Below are positions 37,061-47,956 of a DNA stretch of 64,000 nucleotides, piece by piece. A model generated the notes under the pieces. That model saw only the letters and a list, made by a program, of their open reading frames with translations, was not told the DNA's origin and did not search any database. Source of the DNA: Ctenosaura bakeri (Eukaryota > Chordata > Lepidosauria > Squamata > Iguanidae). The stretch is from assembly GCA_948474755.1 (NCBI GenBank), contig CAOLHI010001035.1, positions 1 through 64,000 on the forward strand. The letters are read 5' to 3'. How positions within the stretch are numbered: position 1 is the first letter of the stretch; each line of letters begins with the position of its first letter. Both the position numbers and the translations under genes were made by a program.

Positions 37061-38034
37061 TTCTTGAATTCATTAGAAGAAAGGCATAGTATAATTGTAA
37101 ATAGTTGAATGAGTGTATGATGAATGACTGAAATCCAATTTAATTTTTTACATCTTCATATACTCATGTATATGTTGACCTCATATATGAGTTGAGGGCA
37201 GGTTTTGGGGATAAAATTATGGACATTAATATGACCGATTGATGTTGACTGTCATTCCACAGAGAAGGGAAAGTGCCAGCACTGTCCCAGCGGGACAGCT
37301 GCCCCCAGATGCACTACTGCCATTTCCCCACCCAGATATTCAAAAAAGCCAGAAATGGTCCAGAAACAGAGAAATTAGTGGGTATGTCTTTTAGGTTCTC
37401 TTGGAATAGACTAAGCTCTCACCTTTCACCACACTACTCAGAGAATGAAATCGTTCCTCTTTAAAAAATAAGAATTAAGGTATATTACTTACACTGACCT
37501 GTGGATAGGTCGGCCCAGTTTTTTTTTATTGATTTTTTGACTAAAATTTCTAGACTTATACCTAAGAATATACAGTATGTGGAAATATACAAAGGTAAAT
37601 AAAATAGACTATTGACCAAAAGATTACAAGCCATTTGCTACCTTGGTTGAGCATTTTTAGCTAGCATGTGGTGCTTCCCTGGTCAAATCTAAAGTATAGT
37701 GATCATGTGGGAAAGTTGCTTGCTTGGTGTAGTGCCAATGCTGCTGCTATGTGTGGGCTGACACATTGGATGCATGAATGCATCAGGAAGCTTTCCAGGA
37801 AAATACATGGTGAGAGGATTTCAGGGCCCCATTAACTATTCCACAGCCACTAATGCTGTGCACCATGGCCATACTGCAAACAGTGCTTTTACCAGCTATG
37901 TGAAGGGAGTATATGCAACAAAAGATGTAGACATATAAATCTTCCTTGGCTTCATATTCCTTACTGTATGGAGAACCTCTATGGGAATTTTGTAGTGTTT
38001 GCACTGGGCTCTTCTAAACTATGACTTGAATTTT

Positions 38035-38425
38035 CAGTGAGCCCTTTACTTTCATGGGAGTTAGGGGCACAAGATCCCCACAACAGTGGGAGAGGGGAAA
38101 GAACACAAATAAAAATAAAAATCATGAATGCTGTTTCTCTTACCTGATAATGTTTTTCTGGGAATCTCTACATCCTCCAGTATAATTCGATTATCAACCT
38201 CCAGTATACGTCTATTATCAACCTATTCTGTGGGCCACAGAATCATGCTGGAGGACCTAACAATGCCTAGAGAAGTGTTCTCTCTAGGAATCTCAAGGTT
38301 CTCCAGAGCTCTAGGTTCCCCTGTGTCAATGTCAAATAGGATAAGATTTTTTAAAATGAATAAATAAAAAACCAATAAATAATTAAATCCGTAGTGCTCA
38401 ATTCACAAATGTAGAGGGCCAACTG
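38035..38425. mobile_element. Tigger-like (pogo) MITE
   Basis: The left end CAGTGAGCCCTTTACTTTCATGG and the reverse complement of the right end, CAGTTGGCCCTCTACATTTGTG, are TIRs of the Tigger pattern. The right flank is TA, while the left flank (TT) has lost a clean TA. It is 391 bp with no transposase. The interior has a local inverted/direct repeat pattern around CCTCCAGTATA (38175-38205). Confidence 0.7.
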
Positions 38426-39202
38426 TATTACTATTAGAAGGTGTGGCCAGCACAGGTGTCTTCTTTGAAAGAAAGTATTAGCCATTCCTCACAAGTGTAA
38501 TTTCAGTACATAAAGGGACTTATATGACCCTTCTCATATTACAAGATAACATAGAAATAGCACCATCACACCTCACAAGCCTCATGTGAGAAAAATTAGG
38601 ATGGGGGGGTAGATAAAAGGGGTTTCAATTATTCTGAGGTATGAAAGCTACAACTATTTTTCATTCCTGAGAGTGAAAAAGAAAGTTAAATAAAATAAAG
38701 ATGTTGACTGATGGGGAATATGTCATCATTTTTGACTGACACTCAAATGATGTAGTAAAAATGTTTTTGAATAATGGCTAAGAAACCTGGCATTTTCATT
38801 CCGAATTTAAGATTCCGGACAGAATCCTCAGGATGGTGAAAATCTAGCATTGCTTGGTTTAAATTAGTTGGGGGAGGGTTACATTTTCACTGCCTTTTAC
38901 CCTTTTATCCCATCTCATATCTAGTCCAAATAAACACTTTTCACCTTAATTAACTGTCTGTCTGTTTTTTTGAAAGGTAAGAATGTGATTTTCTGCCCCT
39001 GCAAATGACTATTTAAATGTAAATTCCACAGGCATCTAGAATTTGAAAAGAGAGGAACTATTTGTACCATTACAAAGTGTATTTTCATCTTACTGGCATC
39101 CTGGAGATCATATTTTAGTATACCATACTAAAATATTTAGATGATTTCTTAATATTTTAGTACGTCTTAATAATAAAAAACATTTTTCTTCTCCTCTCTT
39201 AG

Positions 39203-39265
39203 AACAAAAGCCTGAAAAACAAACTCCTATCAGGAAGCAAGCTTTGTGGCATTCATGCTGAAGAG
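39203..39265 (+). CDS. LUZP2: LUZP2 internal coding exon (63 nt)
   Basis: A phase-0 exon of exactly 21 codons, preceded by a polypyrimidine tract and AG (39201-39202) and followed by GTGAGC. It translates to NKSLKNKLLSG, then S, then KLCGIHAEE. From memory this matches the LUZP2 coiled-coil region almost residue for residue, with one difference from the mammalian protein I recall (S for N before KLCG). LUZP2 is a secreted or luminal leucine-zipper coiled-coil protein mainly expressed in brain and spinal cord; its biochemical role is poorly known. The segment is hydrophilic, with Leu/Ile at heptad-like spacing. It splices in frame to the exon at 52775. Nothing is broken. The identity rests on recalled sequence and on the adjoining exon agreeing. 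Confidence 0.95.
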
Positions 39266-39519
39266 GTGAGCAGAATTTTGTACTTTTCTGACCCCAACAA
39301 GCCCTTTGGGCAAAGGACTGTTCAGTGAGGTCTGCCACACATTTTATTTCAGTAGTGAAAAATATGTTGTGGAGGTGTCTGAATCACTTCTGCCCTGAAT
39401 TATCTTCTTACTTCTAGTAACAGGTTCATAGAGAAAGAGAACATGATCCCAAGATGGCCTCAGAGAGAAAAAGCCTTGAAGTTATCTAGAGAGTTACTTT
39501 TAAAATTCTTAAGGGATTA

Positions 39520-39541
39520 TTGTTGTTGTTAACAACAACAA
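39520..39541. repeat. Perfect 22-bp palindrome
   Basis: (TTG)n runs into (CAA)n symmetrically around GTTAAC, giving a fully self-complementary 22-mer, 255 bp after the LUZP2 exon and directly beside a MITE end. Confidence 0.95.
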
Positions 39542-39542
39542 C

Positions 39543-39609
39543 ACCCAGGATTTCATAGGATGTTGAAAGTGGAATAATAGCACTATAACAGTTGGGTGTG
39601 GAAATGGCC
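39543..39609. mobile_element. MITE family B fragment (right end)
   Basis: CCCAGGATTTCATAGGATG...GTGTGGAAATGGCC followed by TAA. It matches the right arm of the element at 12660-13394 (CCTAGGATTCCATAGGATG). The left part is missing. Confidence 0.6.
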
Positions 39610-40039
39610 TAAACGATAGAAGGATATACAGTTCCAGATCATAGGTCAAAGAACAGAGGGAGCTGAGAGGACAATAATCCGATGTCTGTTTAGCATTCTC
39701 AGTTTTAAAAAATGAAATCATTCCTGAATCACTTGGGCACAAGAAGGAAAAAGACCTTTAAGAGCTCTTGGGGAAAAACTGGCAGACTGAGAAGCTGATA
39801 TGAAAAAAATGTAGAAAAAACATCCACAGAAAACATGGATATGACATTTATACATCTGAGTCCGTAGCTGTGATCCCAGTTAATGGTTTTGTTGTTTTCA
39901 TAGTCTTAGGATAGCCTTTAAGTATATTGACTTTTTTCATAGTACAGGCAGATGGCAGGCCATTTTTAGTGGAAATGGATAATTTTCTCCCTTTTCACAT
40001 TTGTTTCAAGTATTTTAGCCACTTTTCTCACATCAGGTT

Positions 40040-40573
40040 TGTCCCCCAAAAACAAAAAGGGGGGAAAGGCAAAAATAGCCAGTCAAGGAAAAACTCCTTA
40101 TAGATTAGCAGAGATAGCTACGCACAGCTATGGAATCATGCATAGCAGCAGAGAACACCATTACCAGCACAAGCACTAAGCCAGTAACACTCACCAACTC
40201 CAAGTTGCAATCTTCCAATATGGAGGCTCTTTAATCTTTGTTACAACATGTATACAATATTTACAAAGTCCAGATGGCAATCCAGCATATCAAGCTTACT
40301 ATCTCCAACAGAGCCCCAACAGACACACACACTTCAGGCAATGTGTGTAATGCTGGCTGGGATTGTGCTTCCTTTATACAGATACCTAGCCAATCTTGGC
40401 CAACCTTTGTATTGTCTGTACCTGGTGCTCATCAGCCTGACTCAGTACAAACTCAGGTTGAGTCACTTTCCTTTTCCCAGGTGCACTTAACAGTTAAAGC
40501 AACTAAAGCAACATGACCTTTACACTAACTTTAGAAAGTATTTTCTAGAGGTTTGGTCAAACCATCTCTGACA
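40040..40573 (-). mobile_element. Solo LTR, family LTR-2
   Basis: Begins TGTCCCCCAAAAAC and ends CTCTGACA (TG...CA), flanked by AGGTT (40035-40039) and GGGTT (40574-40578), a 4-of-5 duplication. On the minus strand TATAAA (40373-40378) precedes ATTAAA (40230-40235), as expected for promoter and poly(A) signal of an LTR read antisense to LUZP2. No internal retroelement remains. Whether it is Gypsy-like or retroviral cannot be told from the LTR alone. Confidence 0.7.
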
Positions 40574-40982
40574 GGGTTGGTTTTGACCATAAACTCAGCT
40601 ATACCTCAGAAAGATTCTTTAGAAATCTGAAATAGCTTTGTGTATTTTCTTATGTAATCGTAACTTTGGAACACAATGCTTCACTTGGTCCATTCATTCC
40701 ATCCCTGCAGTTACTCCATCCCAGCTTTTTACTTGATTAGAAAATATCCATATTCAGAACACAAAATTTTGCTGCCATCATGCTTGATACTGCTTTAATA
40801 ATGTAACTGTTAGGTGTTTCTGGGATCTCCAATTATATGGCTTTAAAAACATAGGCTTTTGAAAACATGGTCAAAAGAGGAATGTAATTAGAAAGCCTGG
40901 TTAATTTTGGTAGAACCAAAGTAATGTTTGAATACCTCTCCCCAACTATTGCTCGAAAATATAATGCTATGTATGAGCATTT

Positions 40983-41060
40983 AAAACCACCTCTGAGTAT
41001 TCCTTGCCTATGGAAAACCCTATGAAGTTCATGGTGTTGCTGTAAGACAACAGACAACAC
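40983..41060 (+). mobile_element. SINE tail fragment
   Basis: AAAACCACCTCTGAGTATTCC...GAAAACCCTATGAAGTTCATGG matches the tail of the 5S-derived SINE at 13053-13262. The head is missing. Confidence 0.7.
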
Positions 41061-42144
41061 AGAAGGAGGTAGAAACAAGAGACCTTTTCTTAAAAAATTG
41101 GAAACTGCAATCCTATGGGAATTGAGGTCATACATGGGAACTATTTAACATTAAAATATAATGGGATTAGGACTGAGGAATTGAGGGTCACATGTGAGAA
41201 CCCCTTAAGAAATTTATGGCCGCATGTTGCCAAGGGCTAATTTTTTTTTCCACCCCCTGTATTACATCCTCTAGCACATCCAAAACCCTGATGGACTTTT
41301 GCCATGAGGGCACAAGGTCTTAGTGAAGTTGTTTTTTTTAGCCTTTCCTGCTCTTTTCAGGGTATGGTTTTCAGTTTAACTGAACAAGGCCTCACACTGC
41401 AAGCAATGAAAGGAGGAAGAGTGAGGCAGACAATGAGGTACATCTAAATTTTCACCCACATTGTGGCATAATATGAAGAAGAAGGGAAGGGACAGCAATT
41501 TGAGTCTAAATGCTATAGATATTCTTCTTTTCTTCCCATCAGGCCTAAACATTACTTTTTGCTTTTCTCCCAGGCCAATGTTCCAAATTAGGGAGAACAG
41601 AGCCACTCAGTGTACTGTGGTGGGTGGAGGCGAACAGAATGGAGGATCTAACACCAGATTTTTCTACCTTCTAGCTTTGAGCATTAATGACAGTGCCCCC
41701 AGAAAACACAGAACTGGAATCTTAATATCTTTTTCCCTAACAAAAATGTTCATTTGCTTGTAGAAAGATATAAAATCTCTCTCTGAGCATACCGCTAGTG
41801 CTTCTCTTTTTAGAGGGAAATATGGTAGGTCCCTTTCACACTACATAGTGTCACATTTTAGGCAAACATGATCTATGTGGTGCGATTGCATTTCAGATGA
41901 GCCATCATTGCTACTGAATTGCTTTAACATACCCATCAAGTGTTGTGTGCTTGCTTCTGTGTAGAATAAAGTGTGGAATAAGGCTCTTAACTGATTGGAA
42001 ATGCTTGGCTTGTTTAATTGATGAAGTAAAAGTCATCTTGCAGTATCCCAGTGCTTTGATGGAATATTTAAGTAACATGTTTCTTCAGAAAAAAGGAAGA
42101 AAAATATTGTTAAGAAACTAACGTCAAAACATAATGCAAAGCAA

Positions 42145-42200
42145 AGGGAAGGAAGGAAGGAAGGAAGGAAGGAAGGAAGGAAGGAAGGAAGGAGGGAAGG
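42145..42200. repeat. (AAGG)n microsatellite
   Basis: About 13 tandem GGAA units with one GGAGGG variant near the end. Confidence 0.95.
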
Positions 42201-42479
42201 ATTCTATTGGCTGGTTCAGGGGAATGTACACAGTGATGCTATCAATACACTGCTTGCCATTTCACAGAGAACAACTGTGATTAATATCCAAATTATTATA
42301 TAGGCAAGCACTTCAAAATTATTAAATAAGCAATCATTTCCAAGTATACCTGTGTAACAAAGTAAACATGCAGAAATAATCAAGAAGGTAATTCAGCCTA
42401 ATTTACTTTGCAAATTTTATGTCAAGTTTTAAGCAACTTGTGTGTGTGTGTATGTGTGTCTGACCACTGTTAAAATACA

Positions 42480-42760
42480 AATACTTTTAAAGCCAAAGCT
42501 TATTATGCATATAAATGGAATAAGCTTATGCCTGTTCTGTTTCCTCTGACCTTGTTGCTATCTTTAATAGCTAATTATTCCAGTCTGTTCATTTTATGGT
42601 CTTTGGGAAAGGGGTGGTTTGCTTTTTCAGTAAATTGGATTGAAAATGATAAACTGTTAATCTGGCTTTTTTAAAAAATAATAATAATAAAACACAAGCT
42701 CATTAGTGATAATTAATGAGGATGTGGATAGCACTGCCAACAATATGCAGGTGTTATGCT
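42480..42760. promoter_or_regulatory. Candidate conserved noncoding element
   Basis: Repeat-free apart from a short (ATA)n. Carries repeated homeodomain-type cores (TAGCTAATTATTCC, GTGATAATTAATGAGG) and TTATGCATATAAATGG. Appearance only. Confidence 0.27.
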
Positions 42761-43061
42761 CTTGAAAGTACTAAGGAACTGGAAAACATTCTCTCCCAAG
42801 CAAAAGAAGTTCATAGTTTTTAAAAAAATATAATCTTTGTTTCTGCCACTTTTTCTTGTTCTTATTTATTCTCCACCCCTATCATTTTAAAAAAAAAGTA
42901 CAAAGAATTTTTCAATATTCTAGGCACACATAATGGCAAAATTGAAAATTCCATTTCAGACAAAGAATGAGTGTGTGGATTCTTGCCATCAACACCAATG
43001 ATCAATGTTATGCAGGTAAACGTTTTTTAAAAAAATGCTGCCAGACCTCCCCCTCCCCCTA

Positions 43062-43099
43062 CCAAAAAAAAAAAGAAAGAAAAAAGAAAAGAAAAAGAA
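43062..43099. repeat. A/G-rich polypurine tract
   Basis: A-run followed by AAAG/AAAAG repeats. Confidence 0.9.
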
Positions 43100-43461
43100 A
43101 CCTATTCCCAGTTCTTCTTTGGAAATGTTGTTGTCGTGTAATGTCCAGACAGTTATTGAATGCCCAGATGTGTACTGATTGCTTTGTGGAGTATCTGGTG
43201 TCAACATCTGACACTAGTGACATTTTTGAAATATCTTTAATTTTTCTTAATCTATATCAATGGATTTCAGATTTCCTAGTTTGCACTCCACTTTGACTTG
43301 CTTCTAGTGTTTGCTGCACAGTTCAAAAGAATCTGAGGCTTGCAAAGCATTCATGAACGATGCTGCTTGTCCTCACTTCCCCTCCTCAATGATCTAAAAT
43401 GTTCCCTAGAAAAGTGCATTTCAAGTCATCTCATGTGGCAAACCTGCATTGCCCACACCCA

Positions 43462-43893
43462 GGGCTTTTCTGCACTTGGGGGGAAAACGGGGCAGTCCGT
43501 TACTCACTGGACTGGCACGCTCCCCTCCGATGATCCACGCTGATCCGTAGCAGCACGTGCCCGTGCTACATATTCTCTGGGGACAAAAATGGAGGCTTCC
43601 AGTTGGTGGAGGCTCTCCACCAACCGGAGAAGCTCGCCAGCCGGAAGCCTGCCCCCGGAAGATCTGCAACCTCGTGCTGGCGCGAGCCTGCAAATCTACA
43701 CATTAGCGCAGCGATGGACTGGGGCGTGCTGGGCTACTGAAAGTCCTCTTTTAATCGGTCTTTCAATAGCACGGGGAACCACCAGTTCTGGTCATTCTGG
43801 AGCAGGCTGAAGGCCAGACATACATTAAGTAGTCCGGACCCAGTTCGCCCGAGGACACGCTGCCCCATTTAAAAATAAAATGCGGAAAAGGCC
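43462..43893 (+). mobile_element. PIF/Harbinger-type MITE, family D (CpG-rich)
   Basis: Ends GGGCTTTTCTGCA and TGCGGAAAAGGCC, flanked by CCA on both sides (43459-43461 and 43894-43896). The 432-bp interior aligns with 28217-28700 (shared GGAGGCTCTC, GGAGAAGCTC-CCAGCCGGAA and GATCTGCA blocks). CpG-rich. The TSD is 3 bp but not the usual TWA. Confidence 0.8.
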
Positions 43894-44092
43894 CCAGTGT
43901 TCTCATTTGTGTCCATTGACTACAATTCCCCTCTGCCCCCACCGAAATTGCCAGGGACTGGCAGCTAATGGCTCAGGAACCATCAGCTTAAGTAGCACTG
44001 CCTCAAAATGTACCCAACGTCTTCTTTCATTATGCACTGCTGAGAAAAACAAGTAGCCACAGACAAGATTTCTTTAGGGGTATCTTGCTGAC

Positions 44093-44154
44093 TGCTGCTA
44101 CTACTACTACTACTACTACTGCTACTACTACCACTACTACTAATAATAATAATA
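44093..44154. repeat. (TAC)n/(TAA)n microsatellite
   Basis: Interrupted CTA/CTG triplets followed by five TAA units. It directly adjoins the LINE tail that starts at 44155. Confidence 0.95.
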
Positions 44155-44560
44155 TATTACCTGGCTCTCCCCGTGGATCAAGCTAGGGGACAGCAATAGA
44201 TTTAACATATAAAAATTAAAAACAGAACAGACGCATATCATCTAAAAATATTACAAATACCTAGAAACATATTTAAAATTAAATATTAAAATTCACAATT
44301 TAAAATAATCAGAATAGGCGTGACAGAAGAAACTGCTCTTTAATGCATTTTTTTAAAAAAAAAAAACAGGCAGCATATTCAGCTGCCAAATCTCTTCCAC
44401 AGTCATTTCAAAGGTCATTCTACAGTCTAGGGGTGGCTGAAGAAAAAGTCCTCTGGGTGATCTCTGCTGGTCTACTCCTGGCCAGTTGAAGTAAATGTCC
44501 CAAGGGGGACCTGAATGTTTGGGGCTGGTTATATGGAAGGAGGCATTCCTGTACCATGCT
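44155..44560 (-). mobile_element. L2/CR1-like LINE 3' region
   Basis: TTACCTGGCTCTCCCCGTGG...followed by an A-rich stretch, CTTCCACAGTC, GTCTAGGGGTGGCTGAAG and CTCTGGGTGATCTC matches the order of landmarks of a common squamate LINE 3' region. In such elements the minus strand encodes the C-terminal end of the protein. Here it is damaged. Confidence 0.6.
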
Positions 44561-45040
44561 TATTTTCAAATCAAGGAACCTCTTCTCAGTTTTCAAAGGA
44601 CTGAAGTTTTCCTAGAAGGCAGTTTAAAAATCACTGATGTATTATATTTTTTCAACTGAAAAGTATATTTGACAGCATTTGTCAGATTACATTTAATGAT
44701 ATTTTTAGCTGACAGTATTACATGATATGCCACAGTACTTAGTGTTTGACATTTTGAGATCTTTTATTTGAAGTCTGCCAAAACCAGGTAGTCAGAAAAT
44801 GCCAACAGTTGAAAGTATTCAAGTTTAAATGTTAACATTTTTACATTCGAATTTCATGTTTGCATGAACATGTGAAGTCAGATGTTAAATTTGAAATTTC
44901 ATATTTACATCTTCCTTGGAATTTTGTATTAACTTTTTCAGTGAAATTTTGTATATCTTTAATGGTGAGACTGAAAAATTCATTGAATATAAATTGTGGA
45001 TGACTCTTCTTTTTCAGCTATGCTCGATATCTCTTTGCAC

Positions 45041-45354
45041 CAGGGGACTAACTGTACTGGGGGCAAAACGAGCGTATTTTTTCCTATATAAGAATTATGC
45101 CCCGAATGAAATTTCCCTTTGCTCCCCACATTTCTAGTAGTTCAGTAACTTAAAATTTAAGTTGTGCATTTAGAGATAAAGTTTAGGCATTCAAGGAAAA
45201 GGGGCAGGTAAACACAGCAAATATGAGAGTTCTTTCTGTGAATAATGTCAATGTTTCACTTTTTATAATGCTAGATATTTGGAGAATGAAGTAATATTTC
45301 ATTGGGAGAACAGAATTTTTACTTGGGAGTGATCCTCATTTTGCAGTTCCCCTG
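45041..45354 (+). repeat. Foldback repeat family F, copy 2
   Basis: Left arm with GAATTATGCCCCGAATGAAAT, CCCCACATTTCTAG; right arm, in reverse, with CCCAATGAAATA, CTCCAAATATCTAGCATT. The spacer AAACACAGCAAATATGAGAG matches copy 1 and, in reverse, copy 3. Outer arms end near CAGGGGA on both sides, but no target duplication is visible. Confidence 0.68.
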
Positions 45355-46068
45355 CCCCCCAATAGCTACACTTCTACTTTGCACACAATAATATAAGACT
45401 GCTAGTTTTGAAGTGGGGCAAATGGTAGTGACATTTAAGAAAATTGGGAGAGGGAACCCAAAGTTGCAGTTGAGACATTTTTTTTTTAAAGGGATTTACT
45501 GGAGGTGGACATTGAACTCTCAGGGGGTTTGTGTCAAGAGTTTAAATAAACATAAGGTTGAGTCAGTGATACATCTTCAACTGTATTTCCTCTGTGGATG
45601 TTCAATTAAGCCAGAAACGGGCCAAATGTAATCTTGGGTTCCTTGTGGCCCCTAAGGTTTTTGTTTTGTTTTGTTTTGTTTTGTGACTCTTGTCCCCTCT
45701 AGACTATCTTCACTGCCCTTTTTCTGGCCAAAAGAAGAAAGTGAAAACTTTGGGACTTTAGTTTGCCTTTATTTACTTTGAAGGCTCCTTTGAACTGTCT
45801 AGCACCCAAAAATACACATTTTTAACAATCAGAAATAAGAATTCTGCACACTCTCAGATTTGGGGATGGCAGCATTTTTGTCATTCCATACAGCACATCC
45901 AGGGCAGAGAACTGCAAACTCCACCCCCTGATCTGTCACAGTTGCCTACCTCTGAACTAAGCAATTGGGTAATGCTTCCTTAAAGCCCAATACTTTGCTG
46001 GAAGTCACATATAAAAAAAGAAGGTAAGAGTCATCCCTTTGTCTTCTCCCCTGGTGTGAACATTTAAC
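45355..46068. other. Unassigned intronic sequence
   Basis: Nothing recognised except (TTTTG)n at 45657-45684. Confidence 0.4.
45657..45684. repeat. (TTTTG)n microsatellite
   Basis: Five tandem TTTTG units. Confidence 0.95.
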
Positions 46069-46076
46069 CCTATCCC

Positions 46077-46299
46077 CAGGGCCAGCCATATCATTAGGAG
46101 AAATGAAGTGGTCACCTCAGGCAGAAGATACTGGTGGAGAGAGCTTTGTGTCATATGACCCCTAAAGCAATTGAGGGATACTGCCTCATCACTAACTGTT
46201 GAATTAAAATTCAGCTGCCAATCAAGTTAGTTTTGTGCCACAAAGTAGGATGGCATATCATCTTTGCCTCAGGCAACAAAATGTCTTGGGCAAGCCCTG
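46077..46299. mobile_element. hAT-type non-autonomous element
   Basis: Terminal repeats CAGGGCCAGCC and (reverse complement) CAGGGCTTGCC. Flanked by 8-bp direct repeats CCTATCCC (46069-46076) and CCTTTCCC (46300-46307), 7 of 8 identical, the size typical of hAT transposons. Subterminal GTCACCTCAGGCAG and TTTGCCTCAGGCAAC resemble the GCCTCAGGC motif of a widespread reptile MITE. 223 bp. Confidence 0.78.
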
Positions 46300-46307
46300 C
46301 CTTTCCC

Positions 46308-47956
46308 CATAGTCCAAACATTTGCCAAAAGAAAAGGAAACTTTCACAGGCTACAGAAAAGGGTATGTAGTTAGTATTCTTGATGTTTTAGTGCCACTCT
46401 ATATAAAGCCATTATATTTTCTGTGCTTAACTGCCAGAATGTTTGATTCCCCTAATTGGAATAGTGGATTTTTCAACAAATCATTTGAGGCATCTGTGCT
46501 TCCTATTTACTTCATGATGTAAGAGGGAAGATCATGGCCTTATGACCATGCTCATGGTCCATGTAACATCATCATCTTTTTGTCTTTGCTCTCCTACTCA
46601 TTAAATTAAGAGTTATTTCTCAATTGTGTTAAAAGTTTCAAAACCAATCTCCCCTTCCCTGTCTGTTTGCTCTACTCTTGAAAAGCAAGCAGTTTCTCAT
46701 CTTTTTTTTTTTTACAGCTATTTGTTTCCAGTTTGTTTTGCACGTTATTTAGATACATTCTAATATTACAGTGTAACTGTGAACAATCTGAGGCAAAAGT
46801 TCAAATCAAAATGGAAAACAGGATATTTGACTTTCTGGTGCTTGGTATTACACTTCTGCCCTATTATTCATTACTTATAGATTTTTGCTTCATGGTAAAG
46901 TTTTATGGTGACATTTTTTTTCCACAACTGGAAAGAGAGCATCTTTCCAAGGGAAATCTATTTTCTAAAGAAAGCTGGCTATGGTTTTCTTTGAAATGAC
47001 AGAAACTGCAAGGTATTCTTCACTGAAACACACAGCAGGAAACTGCTGTAATATGCACATATGGATTCTCAGTGATACAAACAAGCACTTTCTTTATATC
47101 TCGTATATTTGGAACAGCTTGTGTTACTCTGGCATAGAGTTGCATTACATTGCGTTTGGAACACGAGTTAAAATATTCAGCGTATTGACTTGCCAAATGG
47201 TTTGGCCCGTTTATATAGCAATGAAAATCTCTAAACTTGTGTTATGCTGGCAAGGACTTACTCATTTAAGCAAATGGTTAGCACAGCAAGAGCAGAGCTG
47301 GGAAGTAACTCATCTCAAATAGTAAGTAGCCTTTAATTAGTTCATTTTGGCAATAAGGAAGATATAAATAGCTTCAGTTCCCTATAATGGTACCTCAGCA
47401 AGAGATGACATCTCTCCTACTGCATTGTAACTTTTAGTTACTTGGGTATGCCACCTTTAAAGTTGCTTTATGGGGACAATGCATATAACAAGGTTCAAGC
47501 GTTGGCTCATGCTCTACCTCACACTGTTACATTCAGATTTTTCCCCTAAAGGAATGAAAATATCTCCTTTAATTACCCTTGGTAAATGGGAAAGTGAAAA
47601 TATTAAACTGAAAAATTGTGACTATGAGGATAACTAGCTACTCCTTTAGTCTTGGAACTGTAACTCTAATTCACTGATTTTTTTAAAAACTAATATTCCA
47701 AGTTCTGACCAAGATGGTAAAGTCTTTGCATATGTGAGAGAGCTTGTTCCCCTGTTCCCTTTCATATGTAATTAAAGTATCTTAGGTAATATAGAGAGGG
47801 AGTACTGCTCCACAAAAATCATAACCTGAACCCTATCATTTTTGTGAATAATAAGAACTTGGAAAGGTAGTTTTCTAATCTTGCAATGCTGGCAGTTGTA
47901 GTCCATAAAACTTTGTTGTATGATAGACATCATAGCCACAAGTATGACTTACAGCG
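46308..47956. other. Unassigned intronic sequence
   Basis: No repeat ends recognised apart from the GTTGTAGTCC motif near 47896, which also occurs in the palindromic MITE at 62274. Frames of 88-113 codons in 46733-47322 show no family I know and no splice logic with LUZP2. Confidence 0.35.

Larger units (their letters stand above)
1..39202 (+). other. LUZP2: LUZP2 upstream intron (3' part)
   Basis: This is the intron preceding the exon at 39203, inferred because that exon has a proper acceptor and no other LUZP2 exon is recognisable upstream in the window. The intron ends with a pyrimidine-rich tract (39187-39200) and AG at 39201-39202; a plausible branch point lies in the TTAAT-containing stretch near 39165. 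It extends beyond the window start. Its contents are listed separately: MITEs, LTRs, LINE and SINE fragments, microsatellites and unassigned sequence. I looked for the preceding coiled-coil exon but did not find it. Confidence 0.8.
41061..43458. other. Intronic sequence, mostly unassigned
   Basis: Holds the (AAGG)n at 42145-42200, a TG tract at 42437-42458, an A/G-rich tract at 43062-43099, and a possible Harbinger-type left end (GGTCCCTTTCACACTAC) at about 41827 with no partner found. 42480-42760 looks like a conserved noncoding element. Confidence 0.4.

Noticed and set aside
46733..47322. Frames of 88 and 113 codons possibly of an extra exon
   Set aside because: No splice-site logic with the LUZP2 exons, no family match and AT-rich composition like the surrounding intron.
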